NCBI GenBank assembly: GCA_003709165.1
Contig: RDRZ01000017.1
Location: forward strand, 1 to 48,974
Reading direction: 5' to 3'
DNA: 48,974 nt
DNA from: Flavobacteriaceae bacterium PRS1
GTDB lineage: Bacteria > Bacteroidota > Bacteroidia > Flavobacteriales > Flavobacteriaceae
Made by a program: the position numbers and the translations under genes. The notes beneath the pieces are model-generated. The model made no database searches, was not told the origin of the DNA, and was given only the letters and a program-made list of their open reading frames with translations. Below are positions 17,758 to 25,672 of this stretch, piece by piece; within the stretch, counting starts at the first letter, position 1; each line of letters starts with the position of its first letter.

Positions 17758-19017
17758 ATGAGAGATTTATTCGAAAAAATTTACAGAGACAAAGGACCAT
17801 TAGGAAAATGGGCTTCTCATGCTGAAGGCTATTTTGTATTTCCTAAACTTGAAGGGCAGATTTCTAACCGAATGAAATTTCAAGGAAAAGATGTAATAAC
17901 CTGGAGTATTAACGATTATTTAGGATTAGCGAACCATCCTGAAATTCGTAAAGTTGATGCTGAAGCAGGTATTGAATATGGTTCTGCATATCCAATGGGA
18001 GCTCGTATGATGTCTGGGCACACCACGCTTCATGAACAATTACAAGATGAATTAGCCGAATTTGTTAGTAAAGAAGCATCTTATTTATTGAATTTTGGTT
18101 ACCAAGGCATGGTTTCCACAATTGATGCATTGGTTACTAAAAATGATATTATTGTTTACGATGTAGATGCACACGCTTGTATTATTGATGGTGTGCGTTT
18201 ACACATAGGAAAACGATTTACCTATAGACATAATGATATTGAGAGTTTAGAGAAAAACCTGGAGAGAGCAACTAAAATGGCCGAACATACTGGAGGTGGT
18301 ATTTTAGTGATTACTGAAGGAGTTTTTGGAATGCGAGGAGAACAAGGAAAAATAAAAGAAATTGTTGCCCTTAAAAAAGATTATAATTTCAGATTGCTTG
18401 TAGATGATGCTCATGGTTTTGGTACTTTAGGAAAAACCGGAGCAGGTGCTGGTGAAGAACAAGGTGTACAAGATGATATTGATGTCTATTTTGCAACTTT
18501 TGCAAAAGCTATGGCAGGAACTGGCGCATTTATAGCAGCCGATAAAGAAATAATCGATTACTTAAAATATAATTTACGGTCACAAATATTTGCAAAATCG
18601 CTGCAAATGCAGCTCGTAGTTGGTGCATTAAAACGTTTGGAGATGTTACGTACAATGCCAGAATTAAAAGAAAGTCTTTGGAAAATTGCAAATGCATTGC
18701 AATCTGGATTAAAAAAACGAGGTTTTGATATTGGTACAACACAAAGTTGTGTGACTCCTGTGTTTTTACAAGGAAGCGTTCCTGAAGCCATGGCATTGGT
18801 AAGAGATTTAAGAGAAAATCACGGTGTTTTCTGCTCTATTGTAGTCTATCCTGTTGTACCTAAAGGCGTGATTTTGTTAAGAATGATTCCTACTGCCACA
18901 CATACCTTAGAAGATGTAGAAGAAACTCTTGTTGCATTTTCTGCAATTAGAGAACGATTAGAAAACGGAACTTATAAAAGATTATCTGCCGCTGTTGTTG
19001 CAGAATTAGGTGAGTGA
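17758..19017 (+). CDS. Serine palmitoyltransferase-like acyltransferase; candidate cysteate fatty-acyltransferase
   Basis: This 419-residue enzyme belongs to the alpha-oxoamine synthase family (fold-type I PLP). Key residues: H139 in YDVDAHACIIDG (PLP stacking), D216 and H219 in LVDDAHGFGTLG, and the Schiff-base lysine K250 in FATFAKAMAGTG. Such enzymes condense an acyl thioester with an amino acid and lose CO2: serine for serine palmitoyltransferase, cysteate for capnine synthesis, glycine for KBL. From memory, the Flavobacterium johnsoniae homologue is required for capnine (sulfonolipid) synthesis and efficient gliding. With a cysteate-synthase-like gene upstream, I favour the cysteate enzyme. 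It has its own strong promoter and ends at a terminator shared with the convergent GNAT. Confidence 0.85.
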   Translation: MRDLFEKIYRDKGPLGKWASHAEGYFVFPKLEGQISNRMKFQGKDVITWSINDYLGLANHPEIRKVDAEAGIEYGSAYPMGARMMSGHTTLHEQLQDELAEFVSKEASYLLNFGYQGMVSTIDALVTKNDIIVYDVDAHACIIDGVRLHIGKRFTYRHNDIESLEKNLERATKMAEHTGGGILVITEGVFGMRGEQGKIKEIVALKKDYNFRLLVDDAHGFGTLGKTGAGAGEEQGVQDDIDVYFATFAKAMAGTGAFIAADKEIIDYLKYNLRSQIFAKSLQMQLVVGALKRLEMLRTMPELKESLWKIANALQSGLKKRGFDIGTTQSCVTPVFLQGSVPEAMALVRDLRENHGVFCSIVVYPVVPKGVILLRMIPTATHTLEDVEETLVAFSAIRERLENGTYKRLSAAVVAELGE

Positions 19018-19040
19018 CAAAAACATAATAAAGCTAAAGG

Positions 19041-19079
19041 CCATTCAATCCCAATAGCTATCGGGAGGATGGTTTTTTA
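19041..19079 (+). terminator. Terminator hairpin built around a dispersed palindrome
   Basis: CCATTC (19041-19046) pairs with GGATGG (19067-19072) around TCCC-AATAGCTATC-GGGA (19049-19066), and six Ts follow. The central 19050-19065 is the second copy of the ATAGCTATCGGG palindrome also found at 8590-8605. Confidence 0.8.
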
Positions 19080-20198
19080 TTGTATTTCTTTTCTAAAAGT
19101 ACAACGTCTATTATATATTTCAGGTTTAAAGTTTTTCCAGATTTGCTGTATTGCTATGTTATCTGCCAATTCTGGAGTTCCAAAGCAATTCCGTATTCCT
19201 TTTGCAGTAAATGTATGGTAGTATAAACTAAAAATAACTGCATGAATACCTTTGTTTTGATAATCAGGGTGTACACCTATGAGGTAAAAAATAATATCTT
19301 TGTTATGTTTTTTTGTTTTTAACAGTTTCAAAAACCCAAAAGGAAAAACTTTCCCATTCATTTCTTGTAATGTTTTGGCAAACGAAGGCATGACAATTGC
19401 AAAAGCGATTAAATCATTGTTTTTATTTAGAACAAATTTTAAATATTCAGGATTAACAAAGCTTATAAATTTATTTTTAAAATATTCTTTTTGTGCATCA
19501 GTAATTTCGACAAAAGAAGATAAAGAAGAGTAAGATTTATTAAATAAATCGAACATTTTGTCAACATAAGGCATAACATCTTTAGTCTTGGTAAACTCTA
19601 AAGATTTTAGTTTATAACGCCTTTTTATTACATTTTGAGCCTTTTCAAAAAACTTTGGTTTTACATTTTTAAAAGGGAATTTATGTTCCAGATATTCTTT
19701 TTCAATTTGGTAATCTAAAGTTGAGAAATGTTTTGCATAATAAGGATGATTATACCAGGTTATCATGGTACCAATATTGTCAAAACCATAAGTAAGTACA
19801 CCAACCTTGTCGAGGTTAGAAAAGCCAACAGGACCTTCAATATAGTCCAGTTTATGATCTTTTCCTATCTCATGAACTTTTTCTAATAATGCTTTAGAAA
19901 CATTAACGTCGTCTATAACGTCAAACCAGCCAAATCTCATTTTTTTTTTGTTTTGAGATTTAACTTCCAGCCAATTAATTATTGCAGCTACACGACCTAC
20001 AATTTTTTGATCTTTATACGCAAGAAAAAACCGAGCTTCTGCATCATTAAAAACAGGATTTATTTTTTTATTAAATGTTTTAAGTTCTTGGCTTATTATT
20101 GGTGGAACCCAATATTTAGAATCTTTATACAGCGAAAACGGGAACTTTACAAACGCTTTTAAATCTTTTTTAGAATGTACTTCTTTTACTATAATCAT
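19077..20198 (-). CDS. GNAT-fold N-acyltransferase of the bacterial ceramide-synthase type
   Basis: A 373-residue protein with a C-terminal GNAT acyl-CoA loop (GVHPDYQNKG, 308-317). Its N-terminus (FSLYKDSKYWVPP, then NPVFNDAEARFFLAYKDQKIVGRVAAI) and central EGPVGFSNLDKVGVL (121-135) mark a widespread long-GNAT family often called hypothetical or GTP cyclohydrolase. As I recall it, Caulobacter bacterial ceramide synthase belongs to a GNAT family with this architecture. Placed convergent with the acyltransferase at 17758, it is a good candidate to N-acylate capnine, or a sphinganine-like base, to the final lipid. It begins 4 bases after the porin-like gene on the same strand and is probably co-transcribed with it. 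The exact acceptor is inference. Confidence 0.75.
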   Translation of the reverse strand: MIIVKEVHSKKDLKAFVKFPFSLYKDSKYWVPPIISQELKTFNKKINPVFNDAEARFFLAYKDQKIVGRVAAIINWLEVKSQNKKKMRFGWFDVIDDVNVSKALLEKVHEIGKDHKLDYIEGPVGFSNLDKVGVLTYGFDNIGTMITWYNHPYYAKHFSTLDYQIEKEYLEHKFPFKNVKPKFFEKAQNVIKRRYKLKSLEFTKTKDVMPYVDKMFDLFNKSYSSLSSFVEITDAQKEYFKNKFISFVNPEYLKFVLNKNNDLIAFAIVMPSFAKTLQEMNGKVFPFGFLKLLKTKKHNKDIIFYLIGVHPDYQNKGIHAVIFSLYYHTFTAKGIRNCFGTPELADNIAIQQIWKNFKPEIYNRRCTFRKEIQ

Positions 20199-20202
20199 AA
20201 AT

Positions 20203-21198
20203 CTACATTAAACCACTATCGTCATTAAAATCTTCTTGTTTCCTTTTTGATTTTTTCTTTTTTTTGCTGCCTCTGGATTTTCGTTTTGCTTCATCTTTTG
20301 CAGAGCTCTTGTTGTCTATCTCTTTATCTATATGAAAATCAAAGCGATACGATGCGCCAAAATTAACACTAAAAACGGAAGGTGTGTCTTTTGTGTTGAA
20401 GGTAACAGCAGTATCTAACTGAAAATATTTACTTAATAGATATGCACCTCCAAATCTAATTAAATTATCGGCATAGAAATCACTACTTATACCATGAGCT
20501 TCACCAAAAACAACCCATTTTGGATTAAACGAATGTGTTACCGTAAGTATGTATTGAAAATCGGATTGATCTGTACCAATTCTGTCTTTTATTAAATTTA
20601 ATACAAAAACCCAACCTCCAGCAAAATTATTCTGTGTAGCAATCATGATTTTTGGGCTTATGCCTTCAACACCTGGAGCAACATAGGGATTATTTTTTGT
20701 ATCAAAATTTACTCCTGCATAAACAGCAACGGCAGGAATCAGTGATTTCCATTTAAAACGATGATTGGCTTTCCAGCTGTATAAGTTGGGTTTTTCTTCT
20801 TCAGCATTTTTATAAGGGTCAAAAACCAAATATTTTGCTCCTATAGCGAATGACTTAAAATTACTACGTTTATTTTCAACAGAAATTGTAGAACGGTTAT
20901 CAGTAAAAGTGTCGTTTTGGTAAGTACCTTGAATATTAATTTCTAATTCAGATAACAATAAGCCATAGCGTACTGTAAAGTCAATGCCAAATCCTGACAC
21001 CTCAAGGTTTAGCGGTGTGTGTGTTTCTTTTAGAATATAAGGACCAACTTCAAGTTGTATAACATTAGTGCCTACAGCAAATGCACTACTGGAGACTCCC
21101 GGGCGATTGGAATTAATAACTTCGGTATATTGGCTAAAAGCGTTTGTAGAAAAAACAAGGCATACAAATAGCAGTAAATAGGTTTTTATAGATTTCAT
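20203..21198 (-). CDS. Outer-membrane porin/transporter-like beta-barrel protein
   Basis: I start this at the ATG at 21198 (331 residues) because it gives a signal peptide (MKSIKTYLLLFVCLVFSTNAFSQ) and because a -7 box TATATTTG sits at 21217-21224, leaving a short leader. Starts further up (21216 ATG, 21219 TTG) overlap that box. The mature part is rich in amphipathic beta strands (GTNVIQLEVGPYIL, FAIGAKYLVFDPY, WVFVLNLIKDRIG, FSVNFGASYRFDFHID), like the outer-membrane 'transporter' / phenol-degradation MetA-like family. The last 40 residues are unusual: lysine-rich (RGSKKKKKSKRKQ) and probably periplasmic. It precedes the GNAT gene by 4 bases, so one transcript is likely. Substrate unknown. 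Confidence 0.75.
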   Translation of the reverse strand: MKSIKTYLLLFVCLVFSTNAFSQYTEVINSNRPGVSSSAFAVGTNVIQLEVGPYILKETHTPLNLEVSGFGIDFTVRYGLLLSELEINIQGTYQNDTFTDNRSTISVENKRSNFKSFAIGAKYLVFDPYKNAEEEKPNLYSWKANHRFKWKSLIPAVAVYAGVNFDTKNNPYVAPGVEGISPKIMIATQNNFAGGWVFVLNLIKDRIGTDQSDFQYILTVTHSFNPKWVVFGEAHGISSDFYADNLIRFGGAYLLSKYFQLDTAVTFNTKDTPSVFSVNFGASYRFDFHIDKEIDNKSSAKDEAKRKSRGSKKKKKSKRKQEDFNDDSGLM

Positions 21199-21302
21199 CT
21201 TTGGTTTGTTATTCATCAAATATAGATATTTTAATAATTTTTTATGAACTATAAACGTTTTTTAAGTTGCAGGAATTGTATTTTTGAAAAAATATTTTTT
21301 TC

Positions 21303-21572
21303 ATGTTGCAATACGCTTCATTTGTTGGTTTTATAAGAACCATTCTAATTATAATGATGATTTGGTATGTTGTAAAAATATTATCAAGATTATTTGCGCC
21401 ATATCTTATGCGTTTTGTTGTAAAAAAAGCAGAACAAAAATTTGGGCAGCAGCAAAACAGACATAAATCACAACAAAAAGAAGGCGAAACAACTATTAAT
21501 AAAGCTCCTGAACAAACCAAGACTTCAAATAAAAATGTAGGTGAATATGTAGATTACGAAGATATTGATTAA
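21303..21572 (+). CDS. DUF4834 family small membrane protein
   Basis: An 89-residue protein with an N-terminal transmembrane segment (FVGFIRTILIIMMIWYVVKIL), a second short hydrophobic stretch, a basic KK-rich hinge, a glutamine/lysine-rich low-complexity middle and the conserved acidic end GEYVDYEDID. This layout is that of DUF4834, a Bacteroidota-specific family of unknown function. It commonly lies next to YfhO-type proteins, as here. A -7 box TATTTTTG is at 21279-21286. It diverges from the porin gene. Confidence 0.85.
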   Translation: MLQYASFVGFIRTILIIMMIWYVVKILSRLFAPYLMRFVVKKAEQKFGQQQNRHKSQQKEGETTINKAPEQTKTSNKNVGEYVDYEDID

Positions 21573-21600
21573 GTCGTATAATACTTTTTTGTCGTTTAGC

Positions 21601-21720
21601 TAATCATTGAGTACTTAAAGTGGGCTAAAGTTTTAAAAGAAGTTATAAAAGTTTAATTTTAAGTGAAAAGTACTCTCCCTTTAGTGCACTCTAAATACTT
21701 TTAACTTTAGGCACTTAATA
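21601..21720 (-). repeat. Inner intergenic repeat, copy B (inverted relative to 9914-10089)
   Basis: Read on the minus strand, this begins TATTAAGTGCCTAAAGTTAA followed by AAGTATTTAGAGTGCACTAA, and ends ACTTTAGCCCACTTTAAGTA followed by CTCAATGATTA. Both ends match copy A at 9914-10089. It fills most of the gap between DUF4834 and the YfhO gene. Its two ends are imperfect inverted repeats that could fold. Confidence 0.75.
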
Positions 21721-21797
21721 GTTATTTTTTAGTATAATTAGTATAGCGTTAAAAAAAATATGTTTATTTTCCACATTCATAGGTTTAACATATTTGC

Positions 21798-24221
21798 ATG
21801 CAGTTTTCAGTAAAAAAAATTCTTCCTCACTTATTGGTATTTATAGGTTTTATAATTCTTTCATTAGCTTATTTTAATCCGGTTTTAAAAGGTAAACAAA
21901 TTTTCCAGAGCGATATTATGCAATATATCGGGATGGCAAAGCAGCAAAACGATTTTAGAACTGATACAGGAGAAGAAACCTATTGGACAAATAGTGCGTT
22001 TGGTGGAATGCCAACCTATCAATTAGGGGCACATTATCCGCATAATTATATTAAGAAATTAGACTTAACACTACGATTTCTGCCACGACCAGCCGATTAT
22101 TTGTTTCTGTATTTTATTGGCTTTTATATTTTACTTTTGGTACTTAAAGTAGATTATAAGTTAGCAGCTCTTGGTGCTTTGGCTTTTGGATTTTCTACAT
22201 ATTTAATTATAATTCTTGGTGTTGGACATAATAGTAAAGCACATGCAATTGCTTATATGCCGTTGGTTTTAAGTGGAATATTACTCACATTTCAACGGAA
22301 ATATATTGCTGGATTTTTACTAACTACAATAGCTATGGGCTTGGAGTTAGTTGCAAACCATTTTCAGATGACCTATTATTTAATGCTGTTGATAATTGTA
22401 TTGGGAATTGCTTATTTGATTGATGCGAATAAGAAAAAAGAAATGCCTCATTTTTTCAAATCTGTAATGATTTTAGTTGCAGCAGTAGTATTGTCTATTG
22501 GATTAAACGCTACAAATATTCTGGCAACACAACAGTATGTTAAAGAAAGTACTCGTGGTAAAAGTGAACTTACAATTAATCCGGATGGTACACTAAAAGA
22601 AATATCCAGCGGATTGGATAGAGCTTATATTACTCAATACAGCTATGGTATTTTAGAAAGTTTCAATCTTTTTATTCCAAGATTTATGGGAGGCGGAAAT
22701 GGAGAAAATGTAGGAAAATATTCAAATACCTATGACGCATTCAGAAAGTTAGGCGCAAGTCCAACACAAGCTTTACAAGAAGCAAAACACGCTCCAACGT
22801 ATTGGGGAAAACAACCAATTGTGGAAGCTCCAGCTTATGTTGGCGCTATTATATTATTCTTGTTTGTTTTTGCCTTGTTTTTGGTTAAAGGACGTTTAAA
22901 ATGGTGGTTAGCAGGAGGTGTAATTATGTCTTTATTATTATCCTACGGAAAGAATTTTGGCCTATTAACCGATTTGTTTATAGACTATTTTCCGCTTTAT
23001 AATAAGTTTAGGGCAGTAAGTTCTATTCAGGTGGTATTAGAACTATGTATTCCAATACTTGGAATTTTTGGTTTGGTAAAACTGTTTAATACAGTTATAA
23101 ATGATGAAGAAAAGTTAAAAGCATTAAAATATGCAACTGTCATTACCGCTGGACTTTCCATTATTTTTTTACTGTTTAAAAATTCACTATTTAATTTTGT
23201 GGGGAATAATGATGGCTTTTACATTCAAAATTACGGACAAGATTTTATTGATGCTGTAAAAGCAGACAGAAAAGTGATGTTTACAAGTGATACCTTAAGA
23301 ACTTTAGTCCTTGTGTTGCTTTCCGCAGGAATGATTTGGATGTATTTAAAGAAAAAATTATCCGAAAAACTTGTAGTTGTTGTTTTTGCAGGACTTATGC
23401 TTTTCGATTTAGTTGTAGTTGATAGGCGTTATGTTAATAACGATAATTTTGTATCTGCTTTGGAAGTCAAAAAGCCTTATCAAGCCAATGAAGCTGATTT
23501 GGAAATATTAAAGGATACGACCCATTTTCGAGTATTCGACCTTACTTCCAGTAGTACGAAAGCTTCCTATTTTCATAATTCGTTGAGCGGTTATCACGCA
23601 GCGAAGCTTAAACGCTACGACGAACTATTCGACTTTTACATACAGAATAATCATCTTGGAGTATTAAATATGCTCAACACCAAATATATAATTCAGGCTG
23701 CAGATGATGGTAAGCCAATAGCCTATAATAATCCAGATGCTAATGGGAATACTTGGTTTGTTGAAGAATTAAAGTTGGTTAATTCTGCAAATGAAGAAAT
23801 TAAAATTTTGGATAGCTTAAATACAAAAAAACAGATTGTAATGTTGGCTAATCGTGACATCGTTGAAGATACTTCTAATAATTATGAATTTGTTGTTGAT
23901 TCAACAACTTCAATATCAGTAATTGAATACAAACCGAATTACATTAAATACAAATCTATCAATTCAAAAGGTGGTTTTGCAGTATTTTCAGAAATATATT
24001 ATAAAGAAGGTTGGCAAGCTTATATTGATGGGATTAAAACACGACATATAAGAGTAAACTATGTGTTAAGAGGTATGGAAATTCCTTTAGGAAGTCATAC
24101 CATAGAATTTAAATTTGAGCCTCAAGTAATAAAAACAGGAAGTTCTATTGCTTTAGGCAGTTCAATATTGGTTGGACTATTATTATTGGGAGGATTGTTT
24201 TACGAGATTAAGAAGAAATGA
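21798..24221 (+). CDS. YfhO-family multi-spanning membrane protein (GT-C-like)
   Basis: An 807-residue inner-membrane protein with a transmembrane segment at about 8-28, then an extracytoplasmic loop with the conserved acidic residue D39 (FQSDIMQYIGMAKQ) and the motif TNSAFGGMPTYQLG. Many further hydrophobic helices follow (from about 105 to 535), then a soluble extracytoplasmic C-terminal domain, then a last transmembrane helix and KK tail. This is the YfhO layout. YfhO of Gram-positives acts in glycosylation of wall polymers; the flavobacterial function is unknown, but GT-C-like sugar transfer from a lipid carrier is a fair inference. GT4 and flippase genes follow on the same strand, making an envelope polysaccharide or glycolipid set. 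Confidence 0.85.
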   Translation: MQFSVKKILPHLLVFIGFIILSLAYFNPVLKGKQIFQSDIMQYIGMAKQQNDFRTDTGEETYWTNSAFGGMPTYQLGAHYPHNYIKKLDLTLRFLPRPADYLFLYFIGFYILLLVLKVDYKLAALGALAFGFSTYLIIILGVGHNSKAHAIAYMPLVLSGILLTFQRKYIAGFLLTTIAMGLELVANHFQMTYYLMLLIIVLGIAYLIDANKKKEMPHFFKSVMILVAAVVLSIGLNATNILATQQYVKESTRGKSELTINPDGTLKEISSGLDRAYITQYSYGILESFNLFIPRFMGGGNGENVGKYSNTYDAFRKLGASPTQALQEAKHAPTYWGKQPIVEAPAYVGAIILFLFVFALFLVKGRLKWWLAGGVIMSLLLSYGKNFGLLTDLFIDYFPLYNKFRAVSSIQVVLELCIPILGIFGLVKLFNTVINDEEKLKALKYATVITAGLSIIFLLFKNSLFNFVGNNDGFYIQNYGQDFIDAVKADRKVMFTSDTLRTLVLVLLSAGMIWMYLKKKLSEKLVVVVFAGLMLFDLVVVDRRYVNNDNFVSALEVKKPYQANEADLEILKDTTHFRVFDLTSSSTKASYFHNSLSGYHAAKLKRYDELFDFYIQNNHLGVLNMLNTKYIIQAADDGKPIAYNNPDANGNTWFVEELKLVNSANEEIKILDSLNTKKQIVMLANRDIVEDTSNNYEFVVDSTTSISVIEYKPNYIKYKSINSKGGFAVFSEIYYKEGWQAYIDGIKTRHIRVNYVLRGMEIPLGSHTIEFKFEPQVIKTGSSIALGSSILVGLLLLGGLFYEIKKK

Positions 24222-24302
24222 TTTGTCATTCCTGCGAAGGCAGGAATCTCGTCAAAATTTAGTTATAATCTATAAGATTTCCTCCTTCGAGGGAATGACA
24301 AA
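24222..24302. repeat. Inverted repeat element between YfhO and GT4 genes
   Basis: The left arm starts TTTGTCATTCCTGCGAAGG (24222-24240) and continues CAGGAATCTC. The right arm, read as its reverse complement, is TTTGTCATTCCCTCGAAGG followed by AGGAAATCTT and ends at 24302. The arms are about 29 bp and the spacer about 20 bp. The element starts right after the YfhO stop codon and ends at the base before the GT4 start codon, so it forms the whole intergenic region and probably a strong mRNA hairpin. Confidence 0.85.
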
Positions 24303-25625
24303 ATGGAAAATAAAAAGGTACTCATAATAACCTATTATTGGCCACCAGCTGGTGGTCCGGGTGTGCAGCGTTGGCTAAAATTTGTAAAATATTTAAAAGA
24401 TTTTAATATTGAACCTATTGTTTATATTCCTGAAAACCCTAATTACCCAATTGTTGATGAAAGTTTGGTAAATGAGATTCCGAATGACATTACTATTTTA
24501 AAACATCCCATTAAAGAGCCTTACGGATTTGCAAGTGTATTGAATAGAAAAAGTTCTCAAACCATAAGTAAAGGCATTTTTCCAGAACAGAAAAAGCAAC
24601 GTTTTATTGAAAAGCTACTACTTTATATTCGGGGGAATTTCTTTATCCCAGACGCTCGTAAAAGCTGGATAAAACCATCAGTTGCATATCTTTCAAAATA
24701 TATTTCGGATAATAATATAGATACCATTATAACTACTGGTCCTCCACATAGTTTGCATCTAATTGGTTTGGAGTTAAAGAATAAGTTAGGAGTAAAGTGG
24801 TTGGCTGATTTCCGGGATCCTTGGACCACCATTGGTTATCATAAACAATTAAAGCTAACTAAATCATCTCTTAAAAAACATAAGCAGTTTGAAGCTCAAG
24901 TTTTGCAAAATGCAGACGAAGTTATTGTGACCAGTTTCAGAACTCAAAATGAGTTTCAGGAGATTACAAACCAGCCAATTACTGTGATAACAAATGGTTA
25001 TGATACAGATAGTAATATAGACGTTGTACTAGATTCTAAATTTTCTTTATCTCATATTGGTTCCTTGCTTTCAGAAAGGAATCCAGAACTATTATGGCAA
25101 GTATTGAGAGAAATTACTATTGAAAACAAAGAATTTGAGGCTCATTTTCAACTTAATTTGGTGGGTACTGTAAGTCAGGAAATACTTAAAAGTATAGAAG
25201 AATTTAGTTTAACCCATTATGTAAATATAGTAAGTTATATATCACATAAAGAGGCTATTACATTCCAAAAAAAGTCTCAAGTATTGTTGCTGATTGAAAT
25301 TGATTCCGAAGACACCAAATGTATCATTCCTGGAAAACTATTCGAGTATATGGTTTCTAACAGACCAATAATTGCAATAGGTCCAGAAGATTCAGATGTA
25401 GAGCAGATTATAAGGGAAACCAACACAGGAAGCTATTTTAATTATTCAGAACATAAGAGATTAAAAAATATAATTTTAGAACACTTTGTTGCGTTTCAGA
25501 ATGCTAATTTGCAAAGCCATCCTATTGGTTTGGAACAATACAGCAGAAAGTCATTAACAAAACAATTAGCGATGCTAATTTTAAAAATAAATGACCAAGT
25601 ACCAAGCACCAAAATTCAAAATTAA
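24303..25625 (+). CDS. Glycosyltransferase family 4 protein
   Basis: A 440-residue GT-B-fold glycosyltransferase without signal peptide. The N-terminal donor/acceptor loop TYYWPPAGGPGVQRWLKF (10-27) is typical of flavobacterial GT4-like enzymes. The C-terminal half has PGKLFEYMVSNRPIIAIGPE, the nucleotide-sugar-binding region with an EX7E-like pattern. It probably adds a sugar to a cell-envelope glycan, with the flippase gene next door exporting the product. The start abuts an inverted repeat. The last dozen residues (QVPSTKIQN region) are encoded by repeat-like DNA overlapping a terminator-like hairpin and are unlikely to be conserved. Confidence 0.88.
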   Translation: MENKKVLIITYYWPPAGGPGVQRWLKFVKYLKDFNIEPIVYIPENPNYPIVDESLVNEIPNDITILKHPIKEPYGFASVLNRKSSQTISKGIFPEQKKQRFIEKLLLYIRGNFFIPDARKSWIKPSVAYLSKYISDNNIDTIITTGPPHSLHLIGLELKNKLGVKWLADFRDPWTTIGYHKQLKLTKSSLKKHKQFEAQVLQNADEVIVTSFRTQNEFQEITNQPITVITNGYDTDSNIDVVLDSKFSLSHIGSLLSERNPELLWQVLREITIENKEFEAHFQLNLVGTVSQEILKSIEEFSLTHYVNIVSYISHKEAITFQKKSQVLLLIEIDSEDTKCIIPGKLFEYMVSNRPIIAIGPEDSDVEQIIRETNTGSYFNYSEHKRLKNIILEHFVAFQNANLQSHPIGLEQYSRKSLTKQLAMLILKINDQVPSTKIQN

Positions 25626-25647
25626 AGTTTGGAATTTTGTTTTTTTT
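25610..25647 (+). terminator. Possible weak terminator overlapping the end of the GT4 gene
   Basis: CAAAATTC (25610-25617) and GAATTTTG (25632-25639) can pair around a 14-base loop that contains the stop codon (25623-25625), and eight Ts follow (25640-25647). The stem is all A-T except two pairs, so it may only reduce readthrough into the flippase gene. Confidence 0.4.
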
Positions 25648-25672
25648 GTAATTTGTAATTTAATTAAAACTT

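Noticed and set aside
16554-19017. Reading the locus as threonine/glycine catabolism (KBL with threonine dehydrogenase) together with ltaE
   Set aside because: No threonine dehydrogenase is present, and ltaE is separated by ptrB and a pseudogene with its own promoters. A cysteine-synthase-like partner and a ceramide-synthase-like GNAT fit sulfonolipid synthesis better.
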